Shown one piece after another: positions 33,900-45,010 of a stretch of DNA of 64,000 nucleotides. Each line of letters starts with the position of its first letter. Position 1 is the stretch's first letter. The notes beneath the pieces are model-generated. The model was given only the letters and a program-made list of their open reading frames with translations. It was not told where the DNA came from and did no database searches. The translations under genes and the position numbers were made by a program. The stretch comes from Bactericera cockerelli (taxonomy: Eukaryota; Arthropoda; Insecta; Hemiptera; Triozidae): NCBI GenBank assembly GCA_024516035.1, contig CM044957.1, positions 22,950,570 through 23,014,569 on the forward strand. The letters run 5' to 3'.

Positions 33900-34145
33900 T
33901 TAGTTCTGGAATCTCTTGGGGAAGTGGACTCTGCGGCCGGATCGTGTCGTTATACTGGTTGGTTGAAGCGGGGGGCTGCGGCTGGTGCAATCTGCCTGGT
34001 GCTGTGGTGGGTCGGCAGTGTCGGTCATGGTGTAGGCTGGCTTCAGTCGATCAATGGTGACTGTGGTGTATTTTCCATTGATGTCAATCACGAACGTTCG
34101 GGAACTTCTCCTGACGACTGGGTAAGGTCCGTCGTATGGCATCTG
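33900..34145 (-). pseudogene. Frame-shifted C-terminal tail of Pol
   Basis: The frame reads [20 protein letters not shown] and ends with a basic TRSGRRVHFPKRF-type tail, both typical of the integrase C-terminus (GPY/F module) in Gypsy elements of this group. It is out of frame with the main pol frame; a one- or two-base indel between about 34140 and 34170 separates them. If real and not an assembly error, integrase lacks its GPY/F module and basic tail. Confidence 0.75.
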
Positions 34146-37023
34146 GATTCTGGAGGCAGCGTTTGGAAAACTCTCGGCGGATGAAAACTTGGTCTGCGGT
34201 GTAGAGGTCCTTGAATATGAAGTGGGACTTGTCACCGTGCTGTGTTCCGCTGACTGGTTGGAGCTGGCGCATGTGGCTGCGAAGATCTTTGACGAACTCT
34301 GTTGTGGGGTCTGGATCATCTGTCTTGGATGTGAGGAACTCGCCGGGAAGTCTGAGTGGTTCACCGTAGACGAGTTCTGCGCTGGATGCCTTGAGATCGT
34401 CTCGCCATGCTGCTCGGATTCCAAGTAGGACAGTAGGGAGGATGTCTGTCCAGCGGTCGTTGTGGTGGCATTTGATTGCGGCCTTAAGCTGTCTGTGGAG
34501 TCGCTCGACCATTCCATTGGCTGCAGGATGATATGCCGTGGTGCGGAGGTGCTGTGAGCCGGTGAGTGTGCTGAGCTCTTTGAACAGGTTGGACTCGAAC
34601 TGTCTGCCTTGGTCGGTGGTGATGCGGAGTGGAGTGCCGAACCGTGCGATCCAGTGAGTGTAGAATGCCTTGGCGACGGTGGAGGCTTCTTGGTCTGGGA
34701 GCGGGATCACTTCTGGCCATCGTGTGAAGCGATCAACCATAGTGAGACAGTACCGGAATCCGTCTGAGTGTGGCATGATGATGAGGTCCATGTGCACATG
34801 TTCGAATCTCTGCGTTGGTGGAGAGAAGGAACCGTGTGGGGCCTTGACGTGGCGAGTGACCTTGGATCGTTGGCAATCAGTGCAGGCTTGGGTCCAGCTG
34901 CGGCAGTCCTTGGAAATGAAGGGCCAAACGAATCTCTGCTGTGCGAGTTTGACTGTAGTGTTGGTGCCGGGGTGCGATAGCTGGTGTACCATGTTGAACA
35001 CAGTGCGTCGGAAAGGTCGGGTGATGTAGGGCCTTGCAGTCGGTGTGGACACATCACAGTAGAGCTTGACACCGGAACCGGGGATCTCTAGTAGTTTGAG
35101 TTGAAGTGTGGAGTCGGTTCTTTTGAGTGCTGCTTGTAGTTCGACATCAGTTTTCTGTGAAGCTGCTAGGGACTTGTAGTCGAGAGTCGCATGGATGAGC
35201 TCTATCCTTGACAGGGCATCAGCTACGACGTTTTGATCGCCTGGGACGTACTGGATGTCGGTGGTGTACTGTGAGATAAGGTCTAGGTGGCGGAACTGGC
35301 GAGGCGAGCATTTGTCTGGCTTTTGGCAGAAAGCGAAGGTGAGCGGCTTGTGGTCCGTGAAGATGGTGAATTGGCGTCCTTCTACCATGTGTCGGAAGTT
35401 TTTGACAGCAAGATAGATGGCGAGGAGCTCACGGTCATAGGCACCGTACTTCTGCTCGGCACTGGAAAGTTTCTTGGAGAAGAAACCGAGTGGCTGCCAT
35501 TCACTGTTGACCAGTTGTTGAAGTGTTGCGCCTACTGCGGTGTCAGAGGCGTCCGTGACAAGCGAGAGTGGGGCATTATCGAGAGGGTGAGCGAGGAGGG
35601 TGGCTGCTGCGAGTCGCTCTTTGCACTGATCGAATGATTTGATTGCTTCGGGCGTCCATTGAATCTCTGCCTTGCCTTTGATGTTGTCAGTCAGGAGATC
35701 GTTGACTGGTGCGAAGGTGTGGGATGCTCTGGGTATGAAGCGGCGGTAGAAGTTGAGCATCCCCATGAATTGTCGTACACCTTTGGCTGTAGTTGGTCGC
35801 GGGAACTGCAGGATATCCTTGACTCTGTCGGGAAGCGGGCTTGTCCCATCCTTGGAAATGAAGTATCCTAGGAATCGGACTTGTTCCTGGCCAAACACAC
35901 ATTTGCTGGGATTCAGGACAAGAGAGTGGTCTTGGAATCGCTTGAAGATGATTGAGAGGTGTGCCAGGTGTTCTTCCTCTGAGTTGGAAGCTACGAGGAC
36001 ATCGTCGATGTAGGGGAAACAGAAGTCTAAGCCTCGAAGAACTTCATCCATGAAGCGTTGGAATGTCTGGGCTGCGTTGCATAGGCCAAATGACATGTAG
36101 GGGAACTCAAACAGGCCAAATGGGGTGGTGATTGGAGTCTTGCAGATGTCTTCCTCGGCTACTGGGATCTGATTGTAGGCTCGGACGAGGTCTAGTGTGG
36201 TGAAGATTGTTTTGCCTTGAAGAATGTGGGCGAAGTCTTGTATATGTCTCACCGGATACTGATCTGGAATGGTGCGGGCATTGAGTCCTCGATAGTCTCC
36301 GCAGGGTCGCCAGGTGTCGGCTTGCGGCTTCTCGACCATGTGGAGGGGTGCAGACCATGGACTGTTGGAAGGTCGAGCAATGCCTAGTTGTAACATTGCG
36401 TCGAACTCCTTCTTGGCGGCCTTGAGCTTGGCTGGTGCGAGACGCCTTGGTTTGCTGGCAACTGGAGGACCGGGAGTTGTCTCAATGAAGTGCTTAGTGT
36501 TGTGACGGATGATGCCTGGAGTACCATCGGGGCGTGTGATGTCCTTGAACTGCTGGAGGAGCTGGTGGTACCGAGAGGCTTTGGAGACTGTCTTGACTGA
36601 CGGGATATTGGATTCAGCAACATGTCCTTGGGCAGTGAGGTGAGTGGTCCCATCAAGTAGTCTGTGGTTCCGTAGGTCCACTAGCAAATTAAAATGGTGG
36701 AGGAAATCTGCGCCGATGATTGGCTTCGAAACATCTGCTACTACGAACCGCCAGGTGAAGTCGCGCCGGAGTCCAAAGTTCAGTGACAAGGTGATGGTGC
36801 CGTAGGTGTTGATGTCCGTGGAATTGGCTGCGGACAGGATGTAGTCGGTCTTCTCACGTCTACCAGGTGCTGCAGAACGTGGGAAAACGCATAAGTCGGC
36901 GCCAGTGTCAATGAGGAACTGCAACTTGGTTGAATGCTCTGTGACGAAGAGACGGCGGGGCGTAGGACTCGACTGAGAAGCCGTCATGATCAGCGGTCCG
37001 TGTCGTTTCCCTGAAACTTGCAT
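34084..37023 (-). CDS. pol: Pol polyprotein: protease, reverse transcriptase, RNase H, integrase
   Basis: The frame of 979 codons is uninterrupted through all enzyme domains. Aspartic protease: DTGAD at residues 39-43. Reverse transcriptase: D278 in TTLDLVRAY and YIDD at 338-341. RNase H: D491 (VTDASD), E532 (YDRELLAI), D557 (FTDHKP) and D602 (ADALSR). Integrase: HHCC zinc domain H680, H684, C714, C717, then D746, D804 and E840, the last two separated by 35 residues as in the D,D-35-E core. All catalytic residues I looked for are present. From about residue 960 (near 34145) the frame leaves the family pattern, and the expected C-terminal tail continues in another frame (33900-34145). Pol overlaps the gag end by 34 bases in a different frame, so it is probably made by frameshifting or reinitiation. 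Antisense open frames across this region are by-products. Confidence 0.93.
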   Translation of the reverse strand: MQVSGKRHGPLIMTASQSSPTPRRLFVTEHSTKLQFLIDTGADLCVFPRSAAPGRREKTDYILSAANSTDINTYGTITLSLNFGLRRDFTWRFVVADVSKPIIGADFLHHFNLLVDLRNHRLLDGTTHLTAQGHVAESNIPSVKTVSKASRYHQLLQQFKDITRPDGTPGIIRHNTKHFIETTPGPPVASKPRRLAPAKLKAAKKEFDAMLQLGIARPSNSPWSAPLHMVEKPQADTWRPCGDYRGLNARTIPDQYPVRHIQDFAHILQGKTIFTTLDLVRAYNQIPVAEEDICKTPITTPFGLFEFPYMSFGLCNAAQTFQRFMDEVLRGLDFCFPYIDDVLVASNSEEEHLAHLSIIFKRFQDHSLVLNPSKCVFGQEQVRFLGYFISKDGTSPLPDRVKDILQFPRPTTAKGVRQFMGMLNFYRRFIPRASHTFAPVNDLLTDNIKGKAEIQWTPEAIKSFDQCKERLAAATLLAHPLDNAPLSLVTDASDTAVGATLQQLVNSEWQPLGFFSKKLSSAEQKYGAYDRELLAIYLAVKNFRHMVEGRQFTIFTDHKPLTFAFCQKPDKCSPRQFRHLDLISQYTTDIQYVPGDQNVVADALSRIELIHATLDYKSLAASQKTDVELQAALKRTDSTLQLKLLEIPGSGVKLYCDVSTPTARPYITRPFRRTVFNMVHQLSHPGTNTTVKLAQQRFVWPFISKDCRSWTQACTDCQRSKVTRHVKAPHGSFSPPTQRFEHVHMDLIIMPHSDGFRYCLTMVDRFTRWPEVIPLPDQEASTVAKAFYTHWIARFGTPLRITTDQGRQFESNLFKELSTLTGSQHLRTTAYHPAANGMVERLHRQLKAAIKCHHNDRWTDILPTVLLGIRAAWRDDLKASSAELVYGEPLRLPGEFLTSKTDDPDPTTEFVKDLRSHMRQLQPVSGTQHGDKSHFIFKDLYTADQVFIRREFSKRCLQNPDAIRRTLPSRQEKFPNVRD

Positions 37024-37338
37024 GGCTGCTCACATTTCTTTGCTTGGGGTCCAAAGCGCCAGTGGTACCAGCAAGTGTCTGTGCGTGGCCTGGAACTGCT
37101 GCGGCCTCGGGACTGGGAAACGGCTCTGGTATCTGTCACAGGCTGGGGATTGACTTCTGCTCTGATGGTTAAATCGTAGTGATGCAACTTCTTGACGGAG
37201 ACTGGCAATTTCTTGACTGAAAATGGCGGCAAGTTGGTTGAATTTGAGGGCAAGTATGTCATCAGCCCTTGGTATTGAAGTTTCTGAGACTTGAGGCACG
37301 AATGGGCGAGTAGCTGCTACGATGTTGTCCTTAGGCAT
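36990..37338 (-). pseudogene. Gag remnant: capsid mostly deleted, one frameshift, CHCC zinc motif kept
   Basis: An open frame starts with MPKDNIVAAT at 37338, about 80 bases inside the LTR. After some 20 residues it already reaches the coiled region that normally follows the capsid (LAAIFSQEIASLRQEVASLR), so most of the capsid is missing. Near 37143 the frame shifts by one base. The second frame continues to 36990 with a serine/arginine-rich stretch and CWYH..CEQPC, the CX2HX9CX3C motif that binds RNA in CsRn1-type Gag. The end overlaps the start of pol by 34 bases in a different frame. Without a capsid this product cannot be expected to build particles; any movement would need Gag from another copy. 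Confidence 0.8.
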
Positions 37339-37405
37339 GGTTGAAGCTGCTAGGTAGGGGCCAGGGACTGCTGAAGGCTGGCTGGTTGCTAGGGTTGTTA
37401 CTCAG

Positions 37406-37418
37406 GTCGGGGTCACCA
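37406..37418 (-). promoter_or_regulatory. Primer-binding site, tRNA-Trp type
   Basis: Minus strand TGGTGACCCCGAC, two bases inside the 5' LTR. It is complementary to the last 13 bases of insect tRNA-Trp (GTCGGGGTCACCA) including the CCA end. CsRn1-clade elements use this primer. Confidence 0.8.
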
Positions 37419-37420
37419 CT

Positions 37421-37641
37421 TGTAGAGGGTAGTGAGTTGGAATGAGAAGGCACTGTTTAGATTGATTTAGAAATATATTTATATACAGATTTTAGTTTCA
37501 GATTAAGATTAAATGGTAACAATTTGGTTTGGGTACTTATTACAATGTAGATAAATGTGAAAGTGAGAAGTTCATTTAACAAACATGCAAAGATAATAGT
37601 ACTGCACTTAGTATGACACGGCGATCACGGCGCACGCTACA
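37421..37641 (-). repeat. 5' LTR
   Basis: 221 bp, TG...CA on either strand, identical to the 3' LTR except one A/G difference in the atatacaga/atatacaaa segment (37481-37490). On the minus strand a TATATAAATA box lies at about 37474-37485 and is the likely promoter core. Confidence 0.95.
37474..37486 (-). promoter_or_regulatory. TATA-like element of the 5' LTR
   Basis: Minus strand GTATATAAATATA. It lies about 55 bp from the inner end of the LTR, a reasonable place for the U3 promoter. Inferred from sequence only. Confidence 0.4.
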
Positions 37642-37645
37642 CCAC

Positions 37646-39095
37646 CAATAAGCCTCTGACATACACATATTACAATTATTACACATATCACAATACATTT
37701 GGGATCATTCAAGGATAAAGACTAATACCCAACTTGAGCCAACTCACAACTCCCTCCACAGCAATATGAAGTTTGTTAGCCTGGGAATCACAGGCTATGA
37801 GGATGCTAGCTACTGATTGAATTGAATTCATTTTATTATTTGACAAAATATTAGGCTTCAGTATAGATACTACACTCTGGTGCACAAGTTCCGCAACATT
37901 CAAGGCAAAGTTAGAACCACATATTGAGGAATGGTGACGTTCACAATAATAACAAGTAATAACTAGATATTCTATAACCTATAATGGTCTCTCACAAATT
38001 CCAATTCATTGGTTTGAGAACTGCTAAATAATCAGACAGTGAAGGAGGCACTACCAATTATTGTAGATTCTATTTGATTCGGCTGGCTCAGTGGTTGTCA
38101 AGTACTCTATAATAGTTAGTAGTAGTGGGCTTTGCACATTAAATATTTTTTGGATTATGATGGGCAAAGGCCAAGTTTATACTATAATATTTACCTGTCA
38201 TCTAATTGTCAAGCAGCTATTACATAATTCTGTCTATATTATAGCGCACCCCTTTTTGTGTAAGCACTTCAAGTATCACCCCCATTGCTCAGAGCATTAT
38301 CTGGAATGTCTCATGGCAGGGCGCGACATTATGTTTGGTTTTTGGACCCATAAAATGGTATAATGCAAAGCAATAAGAGTGTAATACTGTGATAGATGAA
38401 ACTAATGTGATGCATCATTGATCGTTAACGGATATAACAGCTCAATGTATTCTGATGTGAGTATATCGAAATACAAAAATAATCATTGATTGTTGGAGGA
38501 GGTAATTGTCATCGTCAAGATGAATACTATGTGCATTCTGTAGTGCACAGATACTGTCGAAATTCCATAGGGTGAGGTTTCTACTTTCTACCCATACCTA
38601 TAGGTAGATATTATATTTACCTAATGTCAAATAATTCTTACTTGACAAAAGTAAGTGGTATAGGATCTACCAATCCACCGGAAGTCTGCCACATGAGAAC
38701 AGGAATAGGAAGGAGACAACACACGTTCCACGAACACCCTACTCTTTTCATTTACAATATTGAAAATTATGCACAGGATTAGAACATGTCAGGCTTCCCT
38801 AGCCAGGACTGCCGGTCACAGGTTTTGGTTGGTTGATTTTTGTAATACAATTCTCTCTCTCTCGCTCTTATCTGTCATTACCTCGCTGCAAACACACTAC
38901 ACATACACACGTATTCAATCCGAACAATACTGCAGGGAAGCTATAGCTTTAGCCTCTATGATAATATGACTGAACCTGAACCATCAACCCAGGCCAGGCT
39001 GGTATTGAAAATACAAGGTATTACAGTTAGAATTAATGTAGGTATTGAAAATACAAGAGTCTACTAAAAATATGAGAACCCCTTCAGTTCCCTTA
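37646..39095. other. Gene-free stretch
   Basis: No coding signal. At about 38088 ggctggctcagtggttgtca looks like a lone pol III A box without a B box, possibly a SINE fragment. Confidence 0.4.
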
Positions 39096-39198
39096 TCCAA
39101 TAATGAGGAAAGTATTGTATTCGTCGAAAATTTAACCCAGATCTTTTTCACATTTCTCGACAAATCATAGCCTCAGGATATCAAAAAGTTGTTTTTAA
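39096..39198 (+). mobile_element. HINE-A fragment (5' end)
   Basis: atgaggaaagtattgtattc, cgtcgaaaatttaacc, cacatttctcgacaaatcat and agcctcaggatatc follow the first 100 bases of HINE-A. It stops where the LINE-like coding sequence begins. Confidence 0.65.
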
Positions 39199-39226
39199 CA
39201 TGTACTTACAATGAAGTACATGTTCT

Positions 39227-40457
39227 TATTTTCGCTATCGACATCCTGATGTCAATATCCAGTTGGCACTCCTTAAAGACCGCAGAAAAGACCAAGATAG
39301 TACTTTATCACCCTATCTTAAAGCTGATCAAAAGTTGAAAATTTTGAATACATATGTCTGGCCAGTTCTTACTTATAAACTTCAAAATACACCACTGGAT
39401 AGATGGAACATCCCGTTCATTGAAGATCTTGATAAAATGATACGCTCCTCTGTCAAGCAAATTCTCGATATACCTAGAGATGTGCCGGATGCTGTCCTTT
39501 ATGCAAGCCGTAATGTTCGCGGACTACAAATGTTTCGATTTGCATGGGAAATAACGGTCCAGAGGATGAATCTTTTTCTATCACTCAAAAAACAACAAGA
39601 CCCTATCATTACTGCTTTGAAAGATATTGACAATGAAATTAAAACCTGTTTAAAAAATTTAGATATTGACATTCCAATTGATGAAGCAAAAGCAGCCCTA
39701 GTCCGAGAGAAACTGAGAGACAAAGAGTTTGTCAAGTGGGAAGGAATGAAGTTGAAAGGGGCAGGAGTTAGCCTTTTCAAGGAAGTGAAAAGCCACAACA
39801 AATACATAACAACCAAAGAAGGCCTTACAAATAATGAAGTAACTGAGGTGATAAAGATGTGTACCAACACAGTGGCAGTCAGAGCTATTCCTGGTAGATC
39901 CAATGATGGTGTGCAGTGCCGCCGGTGCCCGCCCAATGGGTCCCGAGAATAAACCCACTGAAACACTTGCACACGTACTTGGAAATTGCCAGTTCAGTCA
40001 TCTCCTGCGTCTAAATCGCCATAACACTGTCCGAACTATGATTGCTAATGAATTTAGAAAAATGAACAAATATGAAGTTTATGAAGAAGTGAGGGGTTTA
40101 GCTGAGGATGGATCATGTAGAAGAATTGATATAATGGTCATTGACAGGAAAACAAAGAAAGGTATAATTATTGACCCAACTATCCGTTTTGAAATCAACC
40201 AAAATCAACCAATGGATGTCCATGAAGAAAAAGGTAGTATTTATATCCCTACTATACCTCACTACAAGGAGAAATACAATCTTGCTCATACTGAGGTCAT
40301 TGGTATCATGATCGGGGCAAGAGGCACCATTACCTCCTTCTTCAGAGATTTCTGCCGACGATTCAACATCAAAGAAGATGCCATTAAAGCAATTGTCCAA
40401 CATGTCATTAGATCATCAATATCAATGATCAGAAATCATATATATGGACCTCGTTAA
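39227..40457 (+). pseudogene. RLE-type LINE protein, C-terminal part, one frameshift
   Basis: The first frame (open from at least 39227 to 39952) has the thumb/linker signature of RLE LINEs: LKILNTYVWPVLTYKLQ, then LDKMIRSSVKQILDIPRDVP and YASRNVRGLQMF. Its end carries CRRC, the first half of a CCHC zinc motif. The second half (TETLAHVLGNC) is in another frame starting near 39935, so one indel lies between about 39930 and 39950. The second frame (to 40457) has RRIDIMVIDRKTKKGIIID, resembling the R..D..(V/I).D core of the restriction-like endonuclease, and a tail of about 70 residues. The reverse-transcriptase catalytic domain is absent. It is not a functional gene. The exact clade cannot be decided by eye. 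Confidence 0.75.
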
Positions 40458-40608
40458 CTCCTACATTAACCCCCATCTGCTCTACATTCATAGATCTATT
40501 TTACTAATCCTAATATTGAATAATGCCATGTTATAGTCAAAATTTAACTCTGGGTTTTGTTTCCAAATTTCATCTCTAATCATCATAACGTCTGTACTGG
40601 TATTCTTT

Positions 40609-40641
40609 GTCTTCGGGCAGCCTGCTGCTGGGCAGGAAGAC
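40609..40641 (+). other. GC-rich stem-loop in the LINE 3' region
   Basis: gtcttcgggcag .. gcaggaagac can form a stem of GTCTTC with GAAGAC. R2-type elements have structured 3' untranslated RNA that their protein recognises, so this is a candidate for such a structure; the link is inference. Confidence 0.35.
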
Positions 40642-40935
40642 GGCATTTCAGCATATCTCTCTTCGGAAATTGATCACTGGAGATGTAGACTCTTGGGATT
40701 GATCACATTTGACTGTCATAGACGGTTGAGACAACCAAAGACCTTTAGAGTTGACCAGTGTGTTACCAATTATTCTTACCATCTGCCTTTGAACAGGATG
40801 ATGCGTGAAGCCAATAACTAGTTATTAAATTTGTAATTATCTTTTTTTAGAATTATCTTTTCAGTAATTATCTTTCTTTTTCTACCGAAGTGTTTCTACA
40901 GTATTTTGTCATATTTGTACAATTTTATTTTAACA

Positions 40936-42070
40936 CCCGTCTACAGGGCATTATTACCTATTATTATGAAATTCTGATATATTCTTAGATATATTATTCA
41001 TTATAACTCATCCACTTTTAGTCCTTTTCTGGTCAAAACTTTTGTTTCTAAAACTTGTTAACATACAACATAATTAGGTATGTATTAAAACAATAAAATG
41101 ATGATACCCAAACGTAATAGCTTTAATATTCAAGAAAACTCGGTCACCCTCATACATTCCTGTGGTAAGTACAAAGTATATCATCAAATAAAACATTGTA
41201 TTGAAAAGAAGAGATAATACAGAAATAGAGAGAGACAATTACTTAGAAAAAATTTCAACAGTTCGCAAAGCGTACTGCATATAAGTTAGCAACTTTACAG
41301 CAGAGCAGAACGTTTTATTGGGCCATGAGGAATTCCACATATTGCTTTTTCAATGATAAAAATTATGTTTCCTATTTTCACAACAGTTTTATAACTGGGA
41401 ATTTTTCATTTTTATGTCTTCTCGTCGTACCACGATAGTATTTCCAAATGAAGTTTGCTCATTTACTCTTCTATTTGCTTTTTCTCTTTGGAAAAACCCA
41501 AAAAAAATCTCCACGATTCTCTTTCCTGAAATAAACCACCTTTTCCTCTTGCTTTCCTTTCCAATAAAAGAAAAAGGGTCCAGTATTCCACATAAAACTT
41601 TCTTGAGAGTATCTATCATTTTTCTCAACAATTTTGATGAAAAACGAAGAATGGGTGATGAATTTCAATGAATAAATAAACAGTAGTGTAACAATCTAAG
41701 TCTTGTTTAGCTGGGGTGTCGCACAACTCCCTCATCAATCTCACCATACATTAGCTGTTATGTTATAATACCTACCTACTCATAATATTTACAAACCTTA
41801 CATATTACTTTCGAATAATGTCAAGTGTTATTATATGAAGAATATTTTGTACTTATATTATATAGCTGATGAGTCTTACATATTAGTTGTATCTTGCTAT
41901 TATCTGTTTCCTCGTAAAATAAGCATGGATGTAATGTGGCTATGCCCTAGCACAGCCTTCGAGTGACCCATTACCCATGAAAACACAACACACACACACA
42001 TACAGAACGATATAATAAAACTGACCCATTGCTCCATTACCAATGAAAGCTAATGAAGATTCGTATCTAT
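40936..42070. other. Gene-free stretch
   Basis: AT-rich, with a short (CA)n run at 41985-42003 preceded by ctatgccctagcacagcctt. The 80-85 codon frames at 41389-41671 lie on opposite strands of the same DNA and have no features. Confidence 0.4.
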
Positions 42071-42073
42071 GTA

Positions 42074-42313
42074 CTAGCGGGCTGTCGCCCGCTTTGCGGG
42101 CCGAGGCATGGCCCGCAAAGCAAAAAATCCTTTTTCGCCAATGGCAGGTGTTGTAGTGGGAATTTCGAAAAATCCCGTCTTATTGCACATCTAGACTATA
42201 AGACAAAGCTACCTACCAAATTTCAGCTTTCAAGGACTTACCAGTTCAGAGAAACAGTGATGAATCAGTGAGTGAGTCAGTCAGTGAGTGAAACTCTCTT
42301 ATATAAGTATAGA
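42074..42313 (-). mobile_element. Non-autonomous mini-Helitron, second copy
   Basis: On the minus strand it starts TCTATACTTATATAAGAGAG after A and ends with stem-loop gcccgc-aaa-gcgggc, then agcccgCTAG before T. The internal sequence matches 14424-14660 (cttatagtctagatgtgc region) with scattered differences. The start includes CACTCACTGACTGACTCAC repeats that vary between copies. Confidence 0.85.
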
Positions 42314-42314
42314 T

Positions 42315-43425
42315 TGACAGAATTGTTGACCATTCCTAGTTTAAAAAGAACTTTCACGCCGAGGCCTCAATAATAAGAGTAATACAAAGTCTATTAAAAT
42401 GTACCAGTTAGACTGATGTTGCAACCTGTAACCCATTAAAAAATACTCGGACAACATACACGCTTCCACACAGTAAGTCAAAATGGATGACTTTGGTGAA
42501 GTAGGAGTGAGAGAATAAGCTTGAAGCTCCCTCAGACTTGGTCTCAAACTTGTCTTATCTTTAATTTATGTACGAGCAGTTTCTTTTTAAAATGGCCAAG
42601 AAAAGTGTTGTCTTATATAAACAATGGAAATCTCATTTTTACGATCGTAAATTGTTGTTTTAGATCTTTTCTGACTTATTAGTATGGATTTTATTTCTCA
42701 ATATGACCAAAAAGTTTGGCTAAAGTTAATTAATGCGATTTTATTTACAATGATTGGGTAGGTAAGGGGTAGGTGCCTACATACTTTTTGATGACTTTGT
42801 ATAAGATATACAAAATACATACACCATGTGTGACAAGAAGCCAAGGAAAAAGAAATAATAATGCATGAATGACTATTTTCAGTATCTCCATTAATCCTCT
42901 TGGAACTATAATTACCTATACTTTACCCTCAAAGCCTTGAACCTTGAAGCACAAAAATTCACAAAACAATATAAACAAAATCCAAGAGCAAGAATATCAC
43001 GACGCGCCAAGGGAAGATAAGATATGAAATTATAAGTCTGATGATGCTTGCAGAAGATATTTTTCATTTATTTCATCAAGCTAGGTCGTTCCTTATCCGT
43101 GGGGGCGAGTCAGGCAGAGAGAGCTAGAGAGGGAATAAGCAGGGGAAATGGAAAACTCAATGTTATTTTTTAAGCTTAAAATGAAACGTGCCCGGAATAT
43201 TTGGCGTATATGTGCCTTCAGCACAAAGCATCCTTTCAAATAAATTTATTTTCAGCTATCTTGTGGTTGTGGCACCTCGCCCCACCTAATGGCTCACCCA
43301 CTGTGTTGCTTCGCTTTCAAATGCAACAGCTAGTAGTAGCCAAGGAATTTTTCAAAGGATATAGTTCTAGGCTAGAATAACTATTTTGTGATTAACTGAA
43401 CGCGGTATTCGCATATAACCAACTT
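42315..43425. other. Gene-free stretch
   Basis: Nothing recognised. A gttgcttcgctttc..gcaacagctag segment near 43303-43335 resembles a Helitron end but has the wrong hairpin spacing. Confidence 0.4.
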
Positions 43426-43520
43426 TATTTAATTTAATTTATTCTTTATTGACGGGTCAAGCCCAATGCACATTGATTACGTATAGAACAATTTAAAATT
43501 AATACAAATAAGAAAACTTT
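43426..43520 (-). mobile_element. 3' tail of a LINE, fragment
   Basis: Minus strand: caatgtgcattgggcttgac ccgtcAATAAAgaataaatt aaattaaat. A polyadenylation-like AATAAA followed by an AAATT-type simple tail fits the 3' end of a Jockey/R1-like LINE. The coding part is absent. Confidence 0.45.
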
Positions 43521-44505
43521 ATCTTATACCTAAATTATTTTTTTCGAAATGGGTTTGTTTGTTGGTTCAGGGGATTTTGGATTTTCGAGCAATATTTTTT
43601 TTTAACATACACAAAAAAGTTCCTCATATAGTCACCTAAGGTGTTGTGGAGTGTTTAAAAAAAAAAAAAATCGAGTACAAATTTATCGACTCAATACTTC
43701 CTATGCTTGGAAGCAGCAAATGAAATGTATATAATTTCCTATTGAAAAATGATGGCTAAAATGAATAGACAGAAAGTCCTTGGTTCAGCAGCTTGCATTA
43801 AAAACTTTCCTGCACGCGCTCACGCATGTTCAGGGTGGTTCATCCGCTTTGGAGAGTCCATCTCTACAAAGCTGATGAATATAATAAAGAATAGGTAGAG
43901 CTTATATAACGACTTCACTCCAGTAGTTAGTTTCTTTGGCCAGGTAAGTATTAAGTACTACTGCCAGCTCAACACAGTGGTCGCCACAACTGATTTTCGG
44001 TTGTGGCTTACGTTTCATTTGAGACGTGAAAAGTTCTCTGGGTGACCCTGAATGTATTCACTCGATGAGTCATACAAAGAGCCGAGGGAACAATAAGTAG
44101 GGAGACAGGAATAAAAAAGGACCCTTTTACAAAATGCAATTATTAAAGGTTTCTACCATAAAGGGAGAAGGAAGAGGGGAGGGGGGTGAAAATAATCTCA
44201 TTACTATCTCAACAAATTGATTTGGATTCTAAGAAACCTGCGACTATCAACCTCGTTTTACATTTCCCCAATCTCTTTATTACATTCGAGACATTTTTCA
44301 TACTGACAAAAAGCTTTTGCCTATATTTTTTTTTCAATTCATCCAGCATCAGAAAACTTCTTCATAAGTAATAACCTTGGATAACATCTACCGGCATGTA
44401 AAATAAGTACATACCAATACCTTCATCTACATCAAAGGCTTGTAGTCCCTGTACTAATCTACAATCTATGTCATCAGAGCCAGGTGGTTAGGGTTCCGCT
44501 GTAAG
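43521..44505. other. Gene-free stretch
   Basis: Nothing recognised. Confidence 0.35.
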
Positions 44506-44507
44506 GG

Positions 44508-44660
44508 CCGAATTATAAAACAGGACTAAAGTTAAGATAAGCCTGACTGTCCCTTAACTCGGGCTATTATAGTGATTGATTGAAACACCTCATAGGGTTA
44601 AGATAAGCCAGACACATGGCTCATCTTGACTTAAATAAAATTCTGTTTCAACCGTATAGT
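44508..44660 (+). repeat. Repeat F, copy 2, with internal hairpin
   Basis: gggccgaattataaaacagg corresponds to the minus strand of 26600-26640. Further in, aagataagcca (about 44601) and tggctcatctt (about 44618) can pair. The arrangement suggests a MITE, but termini and target duplication could not be fixed. Confidence 0.35.
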
Positions 44661-45010
44661 CAAGAACGCCAAATTCCACCAAAGTAAACCAAATAAACTC
44701 TTTTCGGCGTATATAGGGTTTTGATATAACGGTTGAAGACATCGAAAAATGTATGAAAATTTCCCCCCCATAAACAATACATCAAAACGACGAATCCAAG
44801 AAATCCCGCCGCGAGTTAGCGGCCCAGCTACAGCCAGGCAGATTGTGCTTTTCTGAGTTTCTAGGCCATTCTGCACGTTACGTAGGGAATTTTGTATCTA
44901 CTCTATGACGTAAGAAATCATGGCCTACTTATATTGCTAAAAAAGGGAATTCCACAATAGGTAAAAGGAGTCTTTTAGAGTAGCGACTGTTTCACCTCCA
45001 GCCTCCACCA

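Larger units (their letters stand above)
33635..37641 (-). mobile_element. Ty3/Gypsy LTR retrotransposon of the CsRn1 clade, recent but gag-deleted
   Basis: A 4,007-bp element with two 221-bp LTRs differing at one base and a 4-bp target duplication CCAC (33631-33634 and 37642-37645). It reads leftward: 5' LTR, a primer-binding site complementary to the 3' end of tRNA-Trp, a gag remnant, a 979-codon pol frame with protease, reverse transcriptase, RNase H and integrase, a frame-shifted C-terminal tail, a polypurine tract and the 3' LTR. The tRNA-Trp primer and the Gag CHCC zinc motif (CX2HX9CX3C) together are diagnostic of the CsRn1 clade. Full-length relatives are near 5 kb with a Gag of roughly 300 residues; here Gag is about 115 residues. 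The near-identical LTRs mean a young insertion, so the gag loss is recent or was already carried by the source copy. Confidence 0.95.
39199..40935 (+). mobile_element. 5'-truncated RLE-type (R2-superfamily) non-LTR retrotransposon
   Basis: Only the C-terminal third of the ORF and a 3' non-coding region remain. The order is thumb/linker domain, C-terminal CCHC zinc motif and restriction-like endonuclease, the layout of R2, R4, NeSL and relatives and not of APE-type LINEs. The 5' break lies next to a HINE-A fragment. The 3' end is uncertain: I place it near 40935, where no tail or target duplication stands out. Truncation is the usual outcome of incomplete target-primed reverse transcription. 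Confidence 0.75.

Noticed and set aside
33891..36505. Many 60-120 codon frames on the plus strand across the Gypsy element
   Set aside because: Antisense shadows of pol; no motif or independent signal.
43275..43336. Fourth Helitron 3' end (gcaacagctag)
   Set aside because: The hairpin is directly beside CTAG instead of about ten bases away, and no TC start is visible.
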